Source: Streptomyces sp. WAC08241 (lineage in GTDB: Bacteria; Actinomycetota; Actinomycetes; Streptomycetales; Streptomycetaceae). From it: DNA of 64,000 nucleotides. The notes below the pieces were generated by a model. It was not told where the DNA came from, searched no databases, and saw only the letters and a list, made by a program, of their open reading frames with translations. Position numbers and translations under genes: made by a program. Below, piece by piece: positions 35,336-44,540 of this stretch. How positions within the stretch are numbered: the first letter of the stretch is position 1; every line of letters starts with the position of its first letter. The stretch lies in NCBI GenBank assembly GCA_007858575.1, contig CP042279.1, forward strand, positions 4,590,501 through 4,654,500. The letters run 5' to 3'.

Positions 35336-36450
35336 GCCGAGACCTCCTTGTCGGTCTTGAGGGCGCCGCCGGCGGCGAGTTCCTCGCCGACCTTCTGCTG
35401 CTGGCGGCGGAGGCCGTAACGGCGGACGAGCTCGTAGGAGACGACCACGGCGATCACGATGATGCCCTGCATGATCTTGGTGATCTCCTTCGGGTAGCCG
35501 AAGGTGTCGAGCGACGAGGACGCCTTGTCGAGGAAGGCGAAGAGGAGGGCGGCGAAGAAGATGCCGACCGGGTGGTTGCGGCCGAGCAGCGCGATGGTGA
35601 TGGCGGTGAAGCCGACGCCGACCGGGAAGTCGAGGCTGTACGTGTGGGACTCGCCGAGCAGCGTCGGCATGCCGGAGAGGCCGGCGAGCGCGCCCGAGAG
35701 CAGCATCGAGGTGAGGATCATCTTCTTGGCGTCGACGCCGCTGGCCTGGGCGGCGGACTCGCTGGCGCCGGTGGCGCGCAGGTCGAAGCCGAACCGGGTG
35801 CGGTTGAGGACGAACCAGTAGACGACGCCGAGGGCGAGGGCCACGAAGGTGAAGCCGTAGACGACGCCGCTGCCCTCGCCCATGTCGATGCCGGGGAACC
35901 AGCCGGACTCGGCGATCTCACCGGTGGTGAGGTTGTTGGAGCCCTCGGGCTGGACGCCGAAGTTCTTCGGCAGGATCAGCCAGGCCACCAGCGAGGTCGC
36001 GATGGCGTTGAGCATGATCGTCGAGACGACCTCGGAGACGCCGCGGGTCGTCTTCAGGATGCCGGCGATGCCGGACCAGAAGGCGCCGGTCAGCATCGCG
36101 ACGAGCACGATGAGGAGGATGTGCAGCGGGCCCGGCAGCTCGACGGAGGCTCCCACGAGGGCGGAGACCATCGCGGCGAGCCGGTACTGGCCGTCGACGC
36201 CGATGTTGAAGAGGTTCATCCGGAAGCCGACCGCCACGGCCAGGGCCGCGAGGTAGTAGATCCCGGTCTGGTTGACGATCAGGACCTGGATGTCGGAGTA
36301 CCCGGCGTTCTCGATCATGATCCGGATCGGCTCGATCGGGTCGAGTCCGGTCGCGAGCAGCACCAGCACGGTGAGCACGAACGAGGAGACCAGCGCGAGC
36401 ACCGGTCCCGCCGCGCCCAGGATCAGCCGGTCCTTGTCGAATTTCATCAT
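35332..36450 (-). CDS. Nucleoside ABC transporter permease (BMP-linked)
   Basis: An intact 372-residue membrane protein of the same superfamily as the next permease. TM1 is LGAAGPVLALVSSFVLTVLV. Then come YYLAALAVAVGFRMNLFNIG with VDGQYRLAAMVSALVGASV, GVSEVVSTIMLNAIATSLVA, ATGASESAAQASGVDAKKMI (EAA-like coupling loop) and GVGFTAITIALLGRNHPVGI. The paired permeases form the membrane channel of a nucleoside importer. The ATG overlaps the ATPase stop by 4 bases. Confidence 0.94.
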   Translation of the reverse strand: MMKFDKDRLILGAAGPVLALVSSFVLTVLVLLATGLDPIEPIRIMIENAGYSDIQVLIVNQTGIYYLAALAVAVGFRMNLFNIGVDGQYRLAAMVSALVGASVELPGPLHILLIVLVAMLTGAFWSGIAGILKTTRGVSEVVSTIMLNAIATSLVAWLILPKNFGVQPEGSNNLTTGEIAESGWFPGIDMGEGSGVVYGFTFVALALGVVYWFVLNRTRFGFDLRATGASESAAQASGVDAKKMILTSMLLSGALAGLSGMPTLLGESHTYSLDFPVGVGFTAITIALLGRNHPVGIFFAALLFAFLDKASSSLDTFGYPKEITKIMQGIIVIAVVVSYELVRRYGLRRQQQKVGEELAAGGALKTDKEVSA

Positions 36451-38090
36451 CGGGCGTCACCGTTTCCGGGGTGCTCTTCGGTGCCTTCGAGTCGGCCGGT
36501 GGCGGCGCCGGTCATGGCGGAGCCCAGCTCCTCGGGCGTGATGGTGGCGGGGTCGGCGTCGGCGACCAGCTTGCCGCGGTACATGACCCGGAGGGTGTCG
36601 GAGAGGCCGATCAGCTCGTCGAGGTCGGCGGAGATCAGCAGCACCGCCAGGCCCTCGCGGCGGGCGTCCCGGATCGCGTCCCAGATCTGCGCCTGCGCGC
36701 CGACGTCCACGCCGCGGGTGGGGTGGGCGGCGATCAGGAACTTGGGCGCGTGGCTCATCTCGCGGCCGACGATCAGCTTCTGCTGGTTGCCGCCGGAGAG
36801 GGAGGCCGCGGTGACGTCGATGCCGGGGTGCGCACGTCGTACTCGCGGACGATCCGCTCGGTGTCCTTGCGGGCGGCCTTCGGGTCGAGGACGCCGCGCC
36901 TGGAGTTGGGGGCCTCGGTGACGTGGCCGAGGATGCGGTTCTCCCAGAGGGGGCCTCCAGGAGCAGGCCGTGGCGGTGCCGGTCCTCGGGGATGTAGCCG
37001 ATGCCGCCCTCGCGGCGCTTGCGCACGGAGACCTTGGAGATGTCCCGGCCGTCGAGGGTGATGGTGCCCGCGTCGGGGGTGGCCATGCCCATGAGAGCCT
37101 CGATGAGCTCGGTCTGGCCGTTGCCCTCGACGCCCGCGATGCCGAGGATCTCGCCCTTGTGGATGGTGAGGGAGACGTCGTCGAGGAGCTTGCGGCCCCG
37201 ACGGGCTCCTCCAGGACGGTGGTGGCCCTGGCCGGGTCCGGCGGGGCCGCGCTGGTCAGCGGGACGGCGGCGACGGCGCCGGCCTCGGACAGGGTCAGGT
37301 TCCGGACCTGGAGCATCGGCACGTCGGTGACGGTCGACTCGCGGGTCTCCGGGGAGGGCAGCTCGCTGCCGACCATCAGCTCGGCGAGCTGCTTGGTGGT
37401 GGCGGTCCTCGGGTCGGCGGTGCCGACCGTGGTGCCCCGGCGGATGACGGTGATGTCGTCGGCGACCTTCAGGACCTCGCCCAGCTTGTGCGAGATGAAG
37501 ATGACGGTCAGGCCCTCGGACTTGAGCTCGCGCAGGTTGTCGAAGAGCGCGTCGACCTCCTGCGGGACGAGGACGGCGGTGGGCTCGTCGAGGATGAGGA
37601 TCCGGGCGCCGCGGTAGAGGACCTTGAGGATCTCCACGCGCTGCCGGTCGGCGACGCCGAGGTCCTCGACGAGGACGTCCGGGCGGACCCCGAGGCCGTA
37701 CTGGTCGGAGATCTCGCGGATCTTCTTCCGGGCCTTGGCGCCGATGCCGTGGAGCTTCTCGCCGCCGAGGACGACGTTCTCCAGGACGGTGAGGTTGTCG
37801 GCGAGCATGAAGTGCTGGTGCACCATGCCGATGCCGCGCGCGATGGCGTCACCGGGGCTGGAGAAGGTGACCTGCTCGCCGTCGACGGCGATGGTGCCCT
37901 CGTCCGGCTTCTGCATGCCGTAGAGGATCTTCATGAGGGTCGACTTGCCGGCGCCGTTCTCGCCGATGAGGGCGTGCACGGTGCCCTTGCGGACCGTGAT
38001 GGCGATGTCCTTGTTGGCGACGACGCCGGGGAATCGCTTGGTGATGCCGTGCAGTTCTACGGCAGGGGGCTGGACGCGTTGATGACGCAC
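36447..38090 (-). CDS. Nucleoside ABC transporter ATP-binding protein (two NBDs), frameshifted
   Basis: About 548 residues with tandem ATPase domains, as in NupA/YufO. NBD1: Walker A HALIGENGAGKSTLMKILYG, the Q-loop region GIGMVHQHFMLADNLTVLEN, signature-like VGVADRQRVEILKVLYRGAR (degenerate) and Walker B ILILDEPTAVLVPQE. NBD2: GIAGVEGNGQTELIEALMGM, GGIGYIPEDRHRHGLLLEAP and SLSGGNQQKLIVGREMSHAP. An Ala/Pro-rich insert (AAVPLTSAAPPDPARATTVL) lies between the domains. Frame changes near 37200, 36952 and 36830 fit lost bases. The start is GTG 38090, with operator CTACACGCGTAG about 69 bases upstream. Confidence 0.93.
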   Translation of the reverse strand: MRHQRVQPPAVELHGITKRFPGVVANKDIAITVRKGTVHALIGENGAGKSTLMKILYGMQKPDEGTIAVDGEQVTFSSPGDAIARGIGMVHQHFMLADNLTVLENVVLGGEKLHGIGAKARKKIREISDQYGLGVRPDVLVEDLGVADRQRVEILKVLYRGARILILDEPTAVLVPQEVDALFDNLRELKSEGLTVIFISHKLGEVLKVADDITVIRRGTTVGTADPRTATTKQLAELMVGSELPSPETRESTVTDVPMLQVRNLTLSEAGAVAAVPLTSAAPPDPARATTVLEEPVGAASSSTTSPSPSTRARSSASRASRATARPSSSRLSWAWPPPTRAPSPSTAGTSPRSPCASAARAASATSPRTGTATACSWRPPLGEPHPRPRHRGPQLQARRPRPEGRPQGHRADRPRVRRAHPGIDVTAASLSGGNQQKLIVGREMSHAPKFLIAAHPTRGVDVGAQAQIWDAIRDARREGLAVLLISADLDELIGLSDTLRVMYRGKLVADADPATITPEELGSAMTGAATGRLEGTEEHPGNGDAR

Positions 38091-38158
38091 TCTCCTTGGC
38101 CGGAAGGAGTGGGAGCGGGAGGGCAGGGCGGGGCGAAGCTATCGTGCCAGGGAGACAT

Positions 38159-38170
38159 CTACACGCGTAG
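38159..38170 (-). promoter_or_regulatory. Nucleoside operator CTACACGCGTAG before the ABC transporter operon
   Basis: It has 11 of 12 matches to CTACGCGCGTAG and lies 69 bases before the ATPase GTG, between the end of the BMP lipoprotein gene and the transporter operon. Confidence 0.7.
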
Positions 38171-38202
38171 CACTGCCGAAAGACGAAAATCCGTACGGAA
38201 CG

Positions 38203-38240
38203 GGGCCCGGCTCCGGTGGGGTCCCACCGTCGCCGGGCCC
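38203..38240 (-). terminator. Terminator of the BMP lipoprotein gene
   Basis: GGGCCCGGC-TC-CGGTGGG-GT-CCCACCG-TC-GCCGGGCCC is a nearly perfect composite stem (9 bp plus 7 bp), 23 bases after the bmpA stop on the - strand. Confidence 0.8.
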
Positions 38241-38263
38241 TGAGGTCGCTGACCTGCGGTTCC

Positions 38264-39320
38264 TTACGGAGCGGTCTTGACCGTGATCTTGCCGTCGATG
38301 ATGTTCTTCTTCGCCTCGTTCACGGCGGCGATGACGTCGGTCATCTTCTTGTACGCCGGGTTCGAGTCGGACAGGCCGACGCCGTCCTGGGCGAGGCCGT
38401 AGCGGATCTCACCGGTCTGCGGCTTGCCGTCCTTGACCGACTTGATCAGGTTGAAGACGGAGTCCGAGACGTCCTTGGTGACCGAGGTCAGGATGTGGTC
38501 CTTGTAGGAGGCCAGGCCCGCCTGGTTGTACTGGTCGGAGTCGACGCCGATGGCCCACTTGTCCGCGGCGGCGGCGGCCTCGATCGAGCCCGAGCCGGCC
38601 AGACCGGCGGCGGCGTAGATCACGTCGGCGCCCTTGTCGAGCTGGCCCTGCGCGGCGGCCTTGCCGAGGTCGGCTTGGAGAAGCCGTCGAAGTTCGGCGG
38701 CTGGGTCAGGTACTGGACGAGCACCTTCACCTTGGGGTTGGTGTCCTTGGCGCCCTGCTCGAAGCCCGCCTGGAACTTCTTGATCAGCGGGACCTCGACG
38801 CCGCCGATGAAGCCGACCGTGCCGGTCTTCGACGTCTTGGCGGCGGCGACGCCGGCCAGGTAGGAGCCCTGCTCCTCGTTGAAGACGAGGTTGGCGATGT
38901 TCGGGGCGGTCACCGAGGTGTCGTCGATGAGGCCGAAGGTGGTCTTCGGTAGGCCTTGGCGACCTTGGCGATCGCCGGGGCGTAGGCGAAGCCGACGCCG
39001 ATGACCGGGTTGCTCCCGGAACGGGCGAGGGCGGTGAGGCGCTGCACCTTGTCGGCGTCGCCCTCGCCCTCCGAGGGCTCGGCCTCCTTGCCCTTGACGC
39101 CGAGTTCCTTCTCGGCCTTCTGGAGGCCCGCGTAGGCGGCGTCGTTGAAGGACTGGTCGCCGCGGCCGCCGATGTCGTACGCGATGGCGGCCGTGATGGT
39201 CTTCGAGTCCGAGGCGGAGCTGGAACCGGAGTCCGTCGAGGACTTGCCACACGCGGTGGCGGAGAGGGCGAGCGCCGCGGAGGCGATGCCCACGGTCGTG
39301 ATCCTGGTGATCCGGCGCAA
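38264..39320 (-). CDS. BMP-family nucleoside-binding lipoprotein, frameshifted
   Basis: About 352 residues. The signal RRITRITTVGIASAALALSA then TACGKSS has lipobox SATAC, so it is an outer-surface lipoprotein. The Med/BMP periplasmic-binding fold shows ITAAIAYDIGGRGDQSFNDA, NPVIGVGFAYAPAIAKVAKA, PNIANLVFNEEQGSYLAGVA, GTVGFIGGVEVPLIKKFQAG, KGADVIYAAAGLAGSGSIEA and WAIGVDSDQYNQAGLASYKD. It delivers purine or pyrimidine nucleosides to the downstream ATPase/permease set. Frame changes near 38952 and 38675. It has its own terminator and operator (39383-39394), so it can be made in excess over the transporter. Confidence 0.94.
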
Positions 39321-39382
39321 GAGGAGGGTCCCTTCAAGACTGACCGAAAGCGCCTCTTCCGGCGCTGGTTTCGCGGCGATCG

Positions 39383-39394
39383 TAACGCGCGTAG
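39383..39394 (-). promoter_or_regulatory. Nucleoside operator (TAACGCGCGTAG) before the BMP lipoprotein gene
   Basis: It has 10 of 12 matches to CTACGCGCGTAG and lies 62 bases upstream of the lipoprotein start. The 413-bp gap 39321-39733 otherwise holds only the tandem repeat at 39619 and a terminator. Confidence 0.65.
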
Positions 39395-39618
39395 ATGTCA
39401 GTTAAAGACCCGTTCATGAGTCGTTATCGGATCGTCGCGAACCGGCCGCGCGGGGCGACCGAGGGCGTTCGGCCCGGTACCGCCGGTTATACCGGTGGGG
39501 GCGCCCGGCGCGACAGGGGCGTGCGGCGGACACGCCGGGCGCTGGGCCGTCGGGGGAACGGGTGGGCCGGACGGATGAGGGTGTCCGTCCGGCCGGAAAG
39601 CGTCGGTCGGGGGTGCGG

Positions 39619-39656
39619 GTCGGGCGTGCGGGCGTATGTCGGGCGTGCGGGCGTAT
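39619..39656. repeat. Perfect 19-bp tandem duplication
   Basis: GTCGGGCGTGCGGGCGTAT occurs twice without interruption (39619-39637, 39638-39656) in the noncoding stretch downstream of the M20 amidohydrolase gene. Confidence 0.8.
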
Positions 39657-39697
39657 ACGGGTCGGGGCTCGGCGCCCCGGGGCTCCTCAGGCCTTCC

Positions 39698-39725
39698 TGT
39701 ACGCCGGGGCCCCGGGCCCCGTACA
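39698..39725 (-). terminator. Hairpin after the M20 amidohydrolase gene
   Basis: A TGTAC...GTACA stem with inner GGGGCCC pairing and a small bulge lies 9 bases past the gene end. Confidence 0.55.
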
Positions 39726-39733
39726 CCGGGGCC

Positions 39734-40955
39734 TCAGGCCTCCCGCGCGCCGCCGTCGAGCAGGGCCGCCGCCGTGAAGAGCTCCACGGCCGCCTCGATG
39801 GCGTCCTCGTCCACGTCGAAGTCGCCCGCGTGCAGGTCGCGGACGCGGGTGTCGCCGGGGACGCGGACGCCGAGGCGGGCCATGGCACCGGGGACGTGCT
39901 CCAGGTACCAGGAGAAGTCCTCGCCGCCCAGGCTCTGCTCGGTGTCCTCGATCGCGTGCAGTCCGCGCCGGGCGGTCATGGCGCCGCGGAGCAGCTCGGC
40001 GACGGCCGCGTCGTTGACGACCGGCGGGACGCCCCGGACGTAGGTGACGCTCGACTTGGCCCGGTGCAGGGCCGCGACCTCGTCGATCGCCGCGTGCACC
40101 AGGTCGGGCGCGTCGTGCCAGGCCGGCAGGTCGAGGCAGCGGACGGTGCCGGAGAGCTCGGCGTGCTGCGGGATGACGTTGGGGCGTGGCCGGCCTCGAT
40201 GCGGCCCCAGGTGACCGAGAGGCCCGAGCGGGCGTCGACGCGGCGGGCCAGGACGGCGGGGACGTCGGTGGCGACGCGGGCGGCGGCGGTGACCAGGTCG
40301 GTGGTGAGGTGCGGCCGGGCGGTGTGGCCGCCGGGGCCGTCGAGGGTGACTTCGAGCCGGTCGCAGGCGGAGGTGATGGCGCCGGCGCGCAGGCCGATCT
40401 TCCCGCGTCGACCCTCGGGTCGCAGTGGACGGCGATGATCCGGCCGACCCCGTTCAGGGCGCCGGCCTCGATGACGTCCACGGCGCCGCCGGGGAGGACC
40501 TCCTCGGCGGGCTGGAAGATCAGCCGCACGGCGTTCGGCAGGAGCCCCTGCCGGTCCAGCTCGGCGAGGACCAGGCCCGCGCCGAGCACGGAGGTGGTGT
40601 GGACGTCGTGTCCGCACGCGTGGGCGCGATTGGCCACGGTGGAGCGGTAGGCGACGGTCTTGACGTCCGGAATGGGCAGCGCGTCGAGGTCGGCGCGGAT
40701 CGCCAGCATCGGCCGCTCCGGGTCCGGGACGCCGATGTCACAGATGAGTCCGGTGCCGGCCGGAAGGACCTCCGGCGCGAGCCCGGCCGCCTCCAGGCGG
40801 GCCTTGAGCGCGGCGGTCGTACGGAACTCCTGCTTCCCGAGCTCGGGGTGCATGTGCAAGTCCCTGCGGAACATGATCAGTTCGTCGCGCAGGGTTGCGG
40901 GCAGCGTTCCGGGCAGAGTGGCGGAGCCTGGCTCACGGGACTTCAACTGGTTCAC
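39734..40955 (-). CDS. M20-family amidohydrolase (aminoacylase/hippurate hydrolase-like), frameshifted
   Basis: About 408 residues. Metal-peptidase signatures: ELIMFRRDLHMHPELGKQEF, MLAIRADLDALPIPDVKTVA (DLDALP), RAHACGHDVHTTSVLGAGLV, LIFQPAEEVLPGGAVDVIEA, GIGRIIAVHCDPRV-like metal His in ALNGVGRIIAVHCDPRV, DGPGGHTARPHLTTDLVTAA and SLGGEDFSWYLEHVPGAMAR. Family members remove N-acyl groups from amino acids or related amides; the natural substrate is not predictable. Frame changes near 40405 and 40185. It lies between the nucleoside transporter and the glycopolymer cluster, without an evident operator. Confidence 0.9.
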
Positions 40956-41104
40956 CTTTTGAAGGGTAGGCCTTCGGGGTGGTCAACTGCCCGTTGATCA
41001 CGAAAAGTTCAACCCGTTAGGGAAAGAACCTCGATTTTCCGGGCTTAGTGACCACTCCATGTGGGTATCCTCACCCGATTGCCCCGCACGGACGGCGGGA
41101 AACG

Positions 41105-42278
41105 TCATCCGAACTCCAGCCGGTCGACGGCGGGGGTCGCGCACGCGGTGAGCCGGTCGACCTCGCGGGCTGCCGTGCCCGTCACGCCGGACAGGAAGCC
41201 CTGCGCGCGGGGAGGCGGTCGCCCGCAGCCACTCGGGCGCGACCTCGCAGACGGCGACCCTCACGCCCGTGCCGGCGAGGGCGAGCGGCAGGGTGTGCAC
41301 GACCGTGGACGGGAAGCTGACGATCGTGCGGCCGACCGGGCCGCGCCGGGCGATCAGCTCCAGGGGCAGCTCGGGCCGGACCACCTGGAGGCCCGTCTCC
41401 ACCGCGATCCGGTGCAGCTTCCCGGTGCTCTCTGCGGTGCGCGAAGTAGCGGGTGGCGCCGTGGGTCCGGGCGAGCTCGCCGACCACGCGGGTGTAGTGG
41501 TCGGCGTCGACCACCCCCGTCTCCACCAGCGAGGTGCCGACCAGGTCCGCGCCGCCGGTGAGCCGCGGCGGGCCGAAGCGGGCGCGGGTCCAGGCGTAGG
41601 AGTTCTCCGTGACCTCGACGCCCTCCGGCGCCTCCACGGGCAGCGAGGTGAAGACCTCGACGGTACGGCCCCGGGCCGGGGCGAGCCGCCGCCGGGCCAG
41701 GGTGGTCACGGGGCGAGGACCAGCTCGCGCGGGCCCAGGCTGCCCTTGCGGTGCCAGCGGACCAGGCGCTCGCCGCGGCCGAGCTGGGCGGCGAACTCCA
41801 TGGTCGCCGTGCCGTCGTCGACCACGGTCAGGTGCCGGGGGCCGAAGAGGGTCAGGAGGAGCTGGACGTACCGGGAGAACGGGTCCCCGATGATCACCCG
41901 TTCCGCGGAGCGCAGCGGCCCGGCGAGCCGCCGCAGGGTGCGGACGAGGGCGCCCCGGCCGCCGCGGGCCTCCTGCCAGTGGACGGTGACGCCCTCGTCG
42001 CGGGCCAACTGGGCCATCCGGCGGAGCTGGCCCCGCGACATGGGGTCGGTCGGCGAGAGGACGACGACCGTGAGGGGGACGCGGGCGCCCCGGTGACCGG
42101 CGTTTCCGGGCCCGGTGCTCCCCGGCGGGGGTCCCGGCGGCGGGGCCCGCCGTGCCGGAGCCCTCCGGGGCGGGGGCCCCGGTGGCGGGGCTTCCGCTCC
42201 GGGGGCCCGGGTGTGTGCCCATTCCAGGACGTTGAGGAGCTGGACCGGGCTCTCGACGAACGCCAGCAGCCCGGTCAT
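41105..42278 (-). CDS. Polysialyltransferase-like glycosyltransferase, frameshifted
   Basis: About 391 residues. GLLAFVESPVQLLNVLEWAH is the typical N-terminus of the alpha-2,8-polysialyltransferase (POLYST) family, followed here by a Pro/Ala/Gly-rich insert. Further motifs: LTVVVLSPTDPMSRGQLRRM, ERVIIGDPFSRYVQLLLTLF, LTVVDDGTATMEFAAQLGRG, TRYFAHRRESTGKLHRIAVE, VRPELPLELIARRGPVGRTI and VSFPSTVVHTLPLALAGTGV (the last two like the HP and SS regions of the family). Frame changes near 41709, 41432 and 41212; ends DRLEFG. It follows the NeuB-like gene with ATGA overlap and probably polymerises its activated nonulosonate product. Confidence 0.85.
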
Positions 42279-43165
42279 GAGGCGACGGCGCCCTGGACCC
42301 GGCGGAGCTTCTTCATCGGGCCGAGCTCCGACTCGTACACCTTCTTGACCCCGTCGCCGAGGGCCGTCTCGATGGTGCGGATGTCGCGGACCAGGCGCGT
42401 CAGGCCCTGGGGCTCGACGGAGGCGGCCTGGTCGGAGCCCCACATGGCGCGGTCGAGGGTGATGTGGCGCTCGACGAAGACGGCGCCGAGGGCGACGGCG
42501 GCCAGGGTGGTCTGGAGGCCGGTCTCGTGGCCGGAGTAGCCGATCGGGACGTTCGGGTACTCCTCCCGGAGCGTCTGGATGACGCGCAGGTTCAGCTCCT
42601 CGGCCTTGGCCGGGTAGGTGGAGGTGGCGTGGCAGAGCAGGATGTTGTCGCTGCCGAGGACCTCGACGGCGTGCCGGATCTGCTTCGGCGTCGACATGCC
42701 GGTGGAGAGGATCACCGTGCGGCCGGTGGAGCGCAGCTCGCGCAGCAGTTCGTCGTCGGTGAGGGAGGCGGAGGCGACCTTGTGGGCGGGGACGTCGAAC
42801 TTCTCCAGGAAGGCGACGGCCTCGGTGTCCCACGGGGAGGCGAACCAGTCGATGCCGCGCTCCTTGCAGTGCGCGTCGATGGCCCGGTACTCCTCCTCGC
42901 CGAACTCCACGCGGTGGCGGTAGTCGATGTAGGTCATGCGGCCCCAGGGGTGTCCCGCTCGATGTCCCACTGGTCGCGCGGGGTGCAGATCTCGGGGTGC
43001 GCTTCTGAACTTGACCGCGTCGCAGCCGGCCTCGGCGGCGACGTCGATCAGGGCGAGGGCGTTCTCCAGCTCGCCGTTGTGGTTGATGCCGATCTCGCCG
43101 GTGACGTAGACGGGCTGCCCGGGGCCGGCGGTCTTGGCGCCGAGGGTGCGGAGACGGGTGCTCAT
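42275..43165 (-). CDS. NeuB-type nonulosonic acid (Neu5Ac/Kdn-like) synthase without SAF domain, frameshifted once
   Basis: About 297 residues. NeuB TIM-barrel motifs: VYVTGEIGINHNGELENALA (GEIGINHNG), AAEAGCDAVKF-QKRTPE, YRHRVEFGEEEYRAIDAHCK, GIDWFASPWDTEAVAFLEKF, VPAHKVASASLTDDELLREL, VILSTGMSTPKQIRHAVEVL, LLCHATSTYPAKAEELNLRV and VERHITLDRAMWGSDQAASV. These enzymes condense PEP with ManNAc or a mannose derivative. The usual C-terminal antifreeze-like SAF domain is absent; the gene ends at RRVQGAVAS and overlaps the next gene by ATGA, so the short form looks real. One frame change near 43005. Kdn is the suspected product. Confidence 0.9.
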   Translation of the reverse strand: MSTRLRTLGAKTAGPGQPVYVTGEIGINHNGELENALALIDVAAEAGCDAVKFRSAPRDLHPARPVGHRAGHPWGRMTYIDYRHRVEFGEEEYRAIDAHCKERGIDWFASPWDTEAVAFLEKFDVPAHKVASASLTDDELLRELRSTGRTVILSTGMSTPKQIRHAVEVLGSDNILLCHATSTYPAKAEELNLRVIQTLREEYPNVPIGYSGHETGLQTTLAAVALGAVFVERHITLDRAMWGSDQAASVEPQGLTRLVRDIRTIETALGDGVKKVYESELGPMKKLRRVQGAVAS

Positions 43166-43176
43166 GGTGCGGGTCC

Positions 43177-44540
43177 TTAGGGTTCGGTGGTGGTGCGTGC
43201 GGGGTCGTGCGCGCGGCGTCGGCGCGTACGGGGGTGTCGAGCTCGGGTCCGAGGAGCCAGGCGGCGATCTCGCGGATCGCCCGGCGCCGCCCGGGTGACG
43301 GTGACCGCGGGCCGCGGCCCGTACGGAGTCGTGGGCGCTGCTCACCGCGACGGGCCAGCCGACGAGGTGGAAGCAGGGCAGGTCGTTGACGTCGTTGCCG
43401 GCGTAGAGGACGCGCTGCGGGTCGATGCCCTCGGCCTCGCACCACTCCTTGAGGGCCCGGTCCTTGCGGTCGATGCCGTGCAGGACGGGGATCCGGAGCT
43501 TGCGGGCCCGGGCGGCGACGACGGCGTTCTGTTCGGTGGAGAGGATGAGGACGGGGAGTCCGGCGCGGCGCAGGGCGGCGATGCCGAGGCCGTCGCCGCG
43601 GTGCGCGGAGACGAACTCGCGCCCCTCGGCGTCGAGGTGGACCCGGTCGTCGGTCTGGGTGCCGTCGAAGTCCAGGACCACCGCGTCCACGTCGGCGAAG
43701 CCGGGGGTGGCGGGGCGTCCAGGAGCGGGGCGAGGGCCTTGGCGCGGGCCAGGTCGTGCGGGTCGTCGATCTCCAGGACCCGGGCGGGGTCGGTGGCGAC
43801 GAGCGCGGTGCGGCCGAAGAAGCGGTGCCGGTGGGTGCGGAAGCCGGGCGCGGCCATGGCGTAGACGGCGCCGGTCTCCAGGTACTCGGGCTCCCGGTCC
43901 TGGCGGCGGGGGCGGTGCGCCTTGTCGTGGTTGACGCCCTCGGCGCCCTCCGCCGTCTCGCGCCAGAGGAAGCCGTGCGACGGGGCGGCGGTGAAGGCCG
44001 TGTCGGCGGCGCCGGTGAGGATCCGGTCGGCGGTCTCGGCGACCTCGGCGGAGGTGAGGAAGGGGCTGGTGCACTGGACGAGGAGGACCACGTCGGCGGC
44101 GCGGCCGTGGGTGGCCTCGAAGGCGTCCAGGGCGTGCAGGACGGCGGCCTCGCTGGTGGCGGTGTCGCCCGCGATGGCGGCGGGCGGTGCACCGCCTCGG
44201 CGCCGGCGGTGCGGGCCGCGGCCGCGATGGCGGGGTCGTCGGTGGAGACCACGACGTGGGTGACGGAGCGGGCGCCGAGGCAGGCGCGGACGGCCCGGCC
44301 GACCAGGGGACCCCGGCCACCGGGGCGAGGTTCTTGGCGGGCACGCCCTTGGAGCCGCCCCGGGCGGGGATCACGGCGAGCACGACGGCCGCGGGGTCCG
44401 TGTGCACGGGGCGGGCGCGATGGTGCCGGTCACGGTCCCGGGCGCGGTGGTGCCGAACGCGGGTGCGGCGGGCGCGGTCGCGGGGCGGTCCCGGAAGCGG
44501 TGGCCTCGGGCGCGGGCCCGGAAGCGGGTGTGGTGGTCAT
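43177..44540 (-). CDS. Fused acylneuraminate cytidylyltransferase / HAD phosphatase, heavily frameshifted
   Basis: About 455 residues. After a 45-residue Pro/Ala/Thr linker (from TTTPASGPAPEATASGTAP) the CMP-nonulosonate synthetase domain starts VLAVIPARGGSKGVPAKNLA, with VTHVVVSTDDPAIAAAARTA, VLLVQCTSPFLTSAEVAETA and FTAAPSHGFLWRETAEGAEG. The C-terminal HAD domain (KdsC-like) has VVLDFDGTQTDDRVHLDAEG, LPVLILSTEQNAVVAARARK, KDRALKEWCEAEGIDPQRVL and YAGNDVNDLPCFHLVGWPVA. It would dephosphorylate nonulosonate-9-P and couple the sugar to CMP. About seven indels are needed. The ATG overlaps the upstream stop as TGATG. The end TTTEP before TAA 43177 depends on one indel. Confidence 0.87.
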
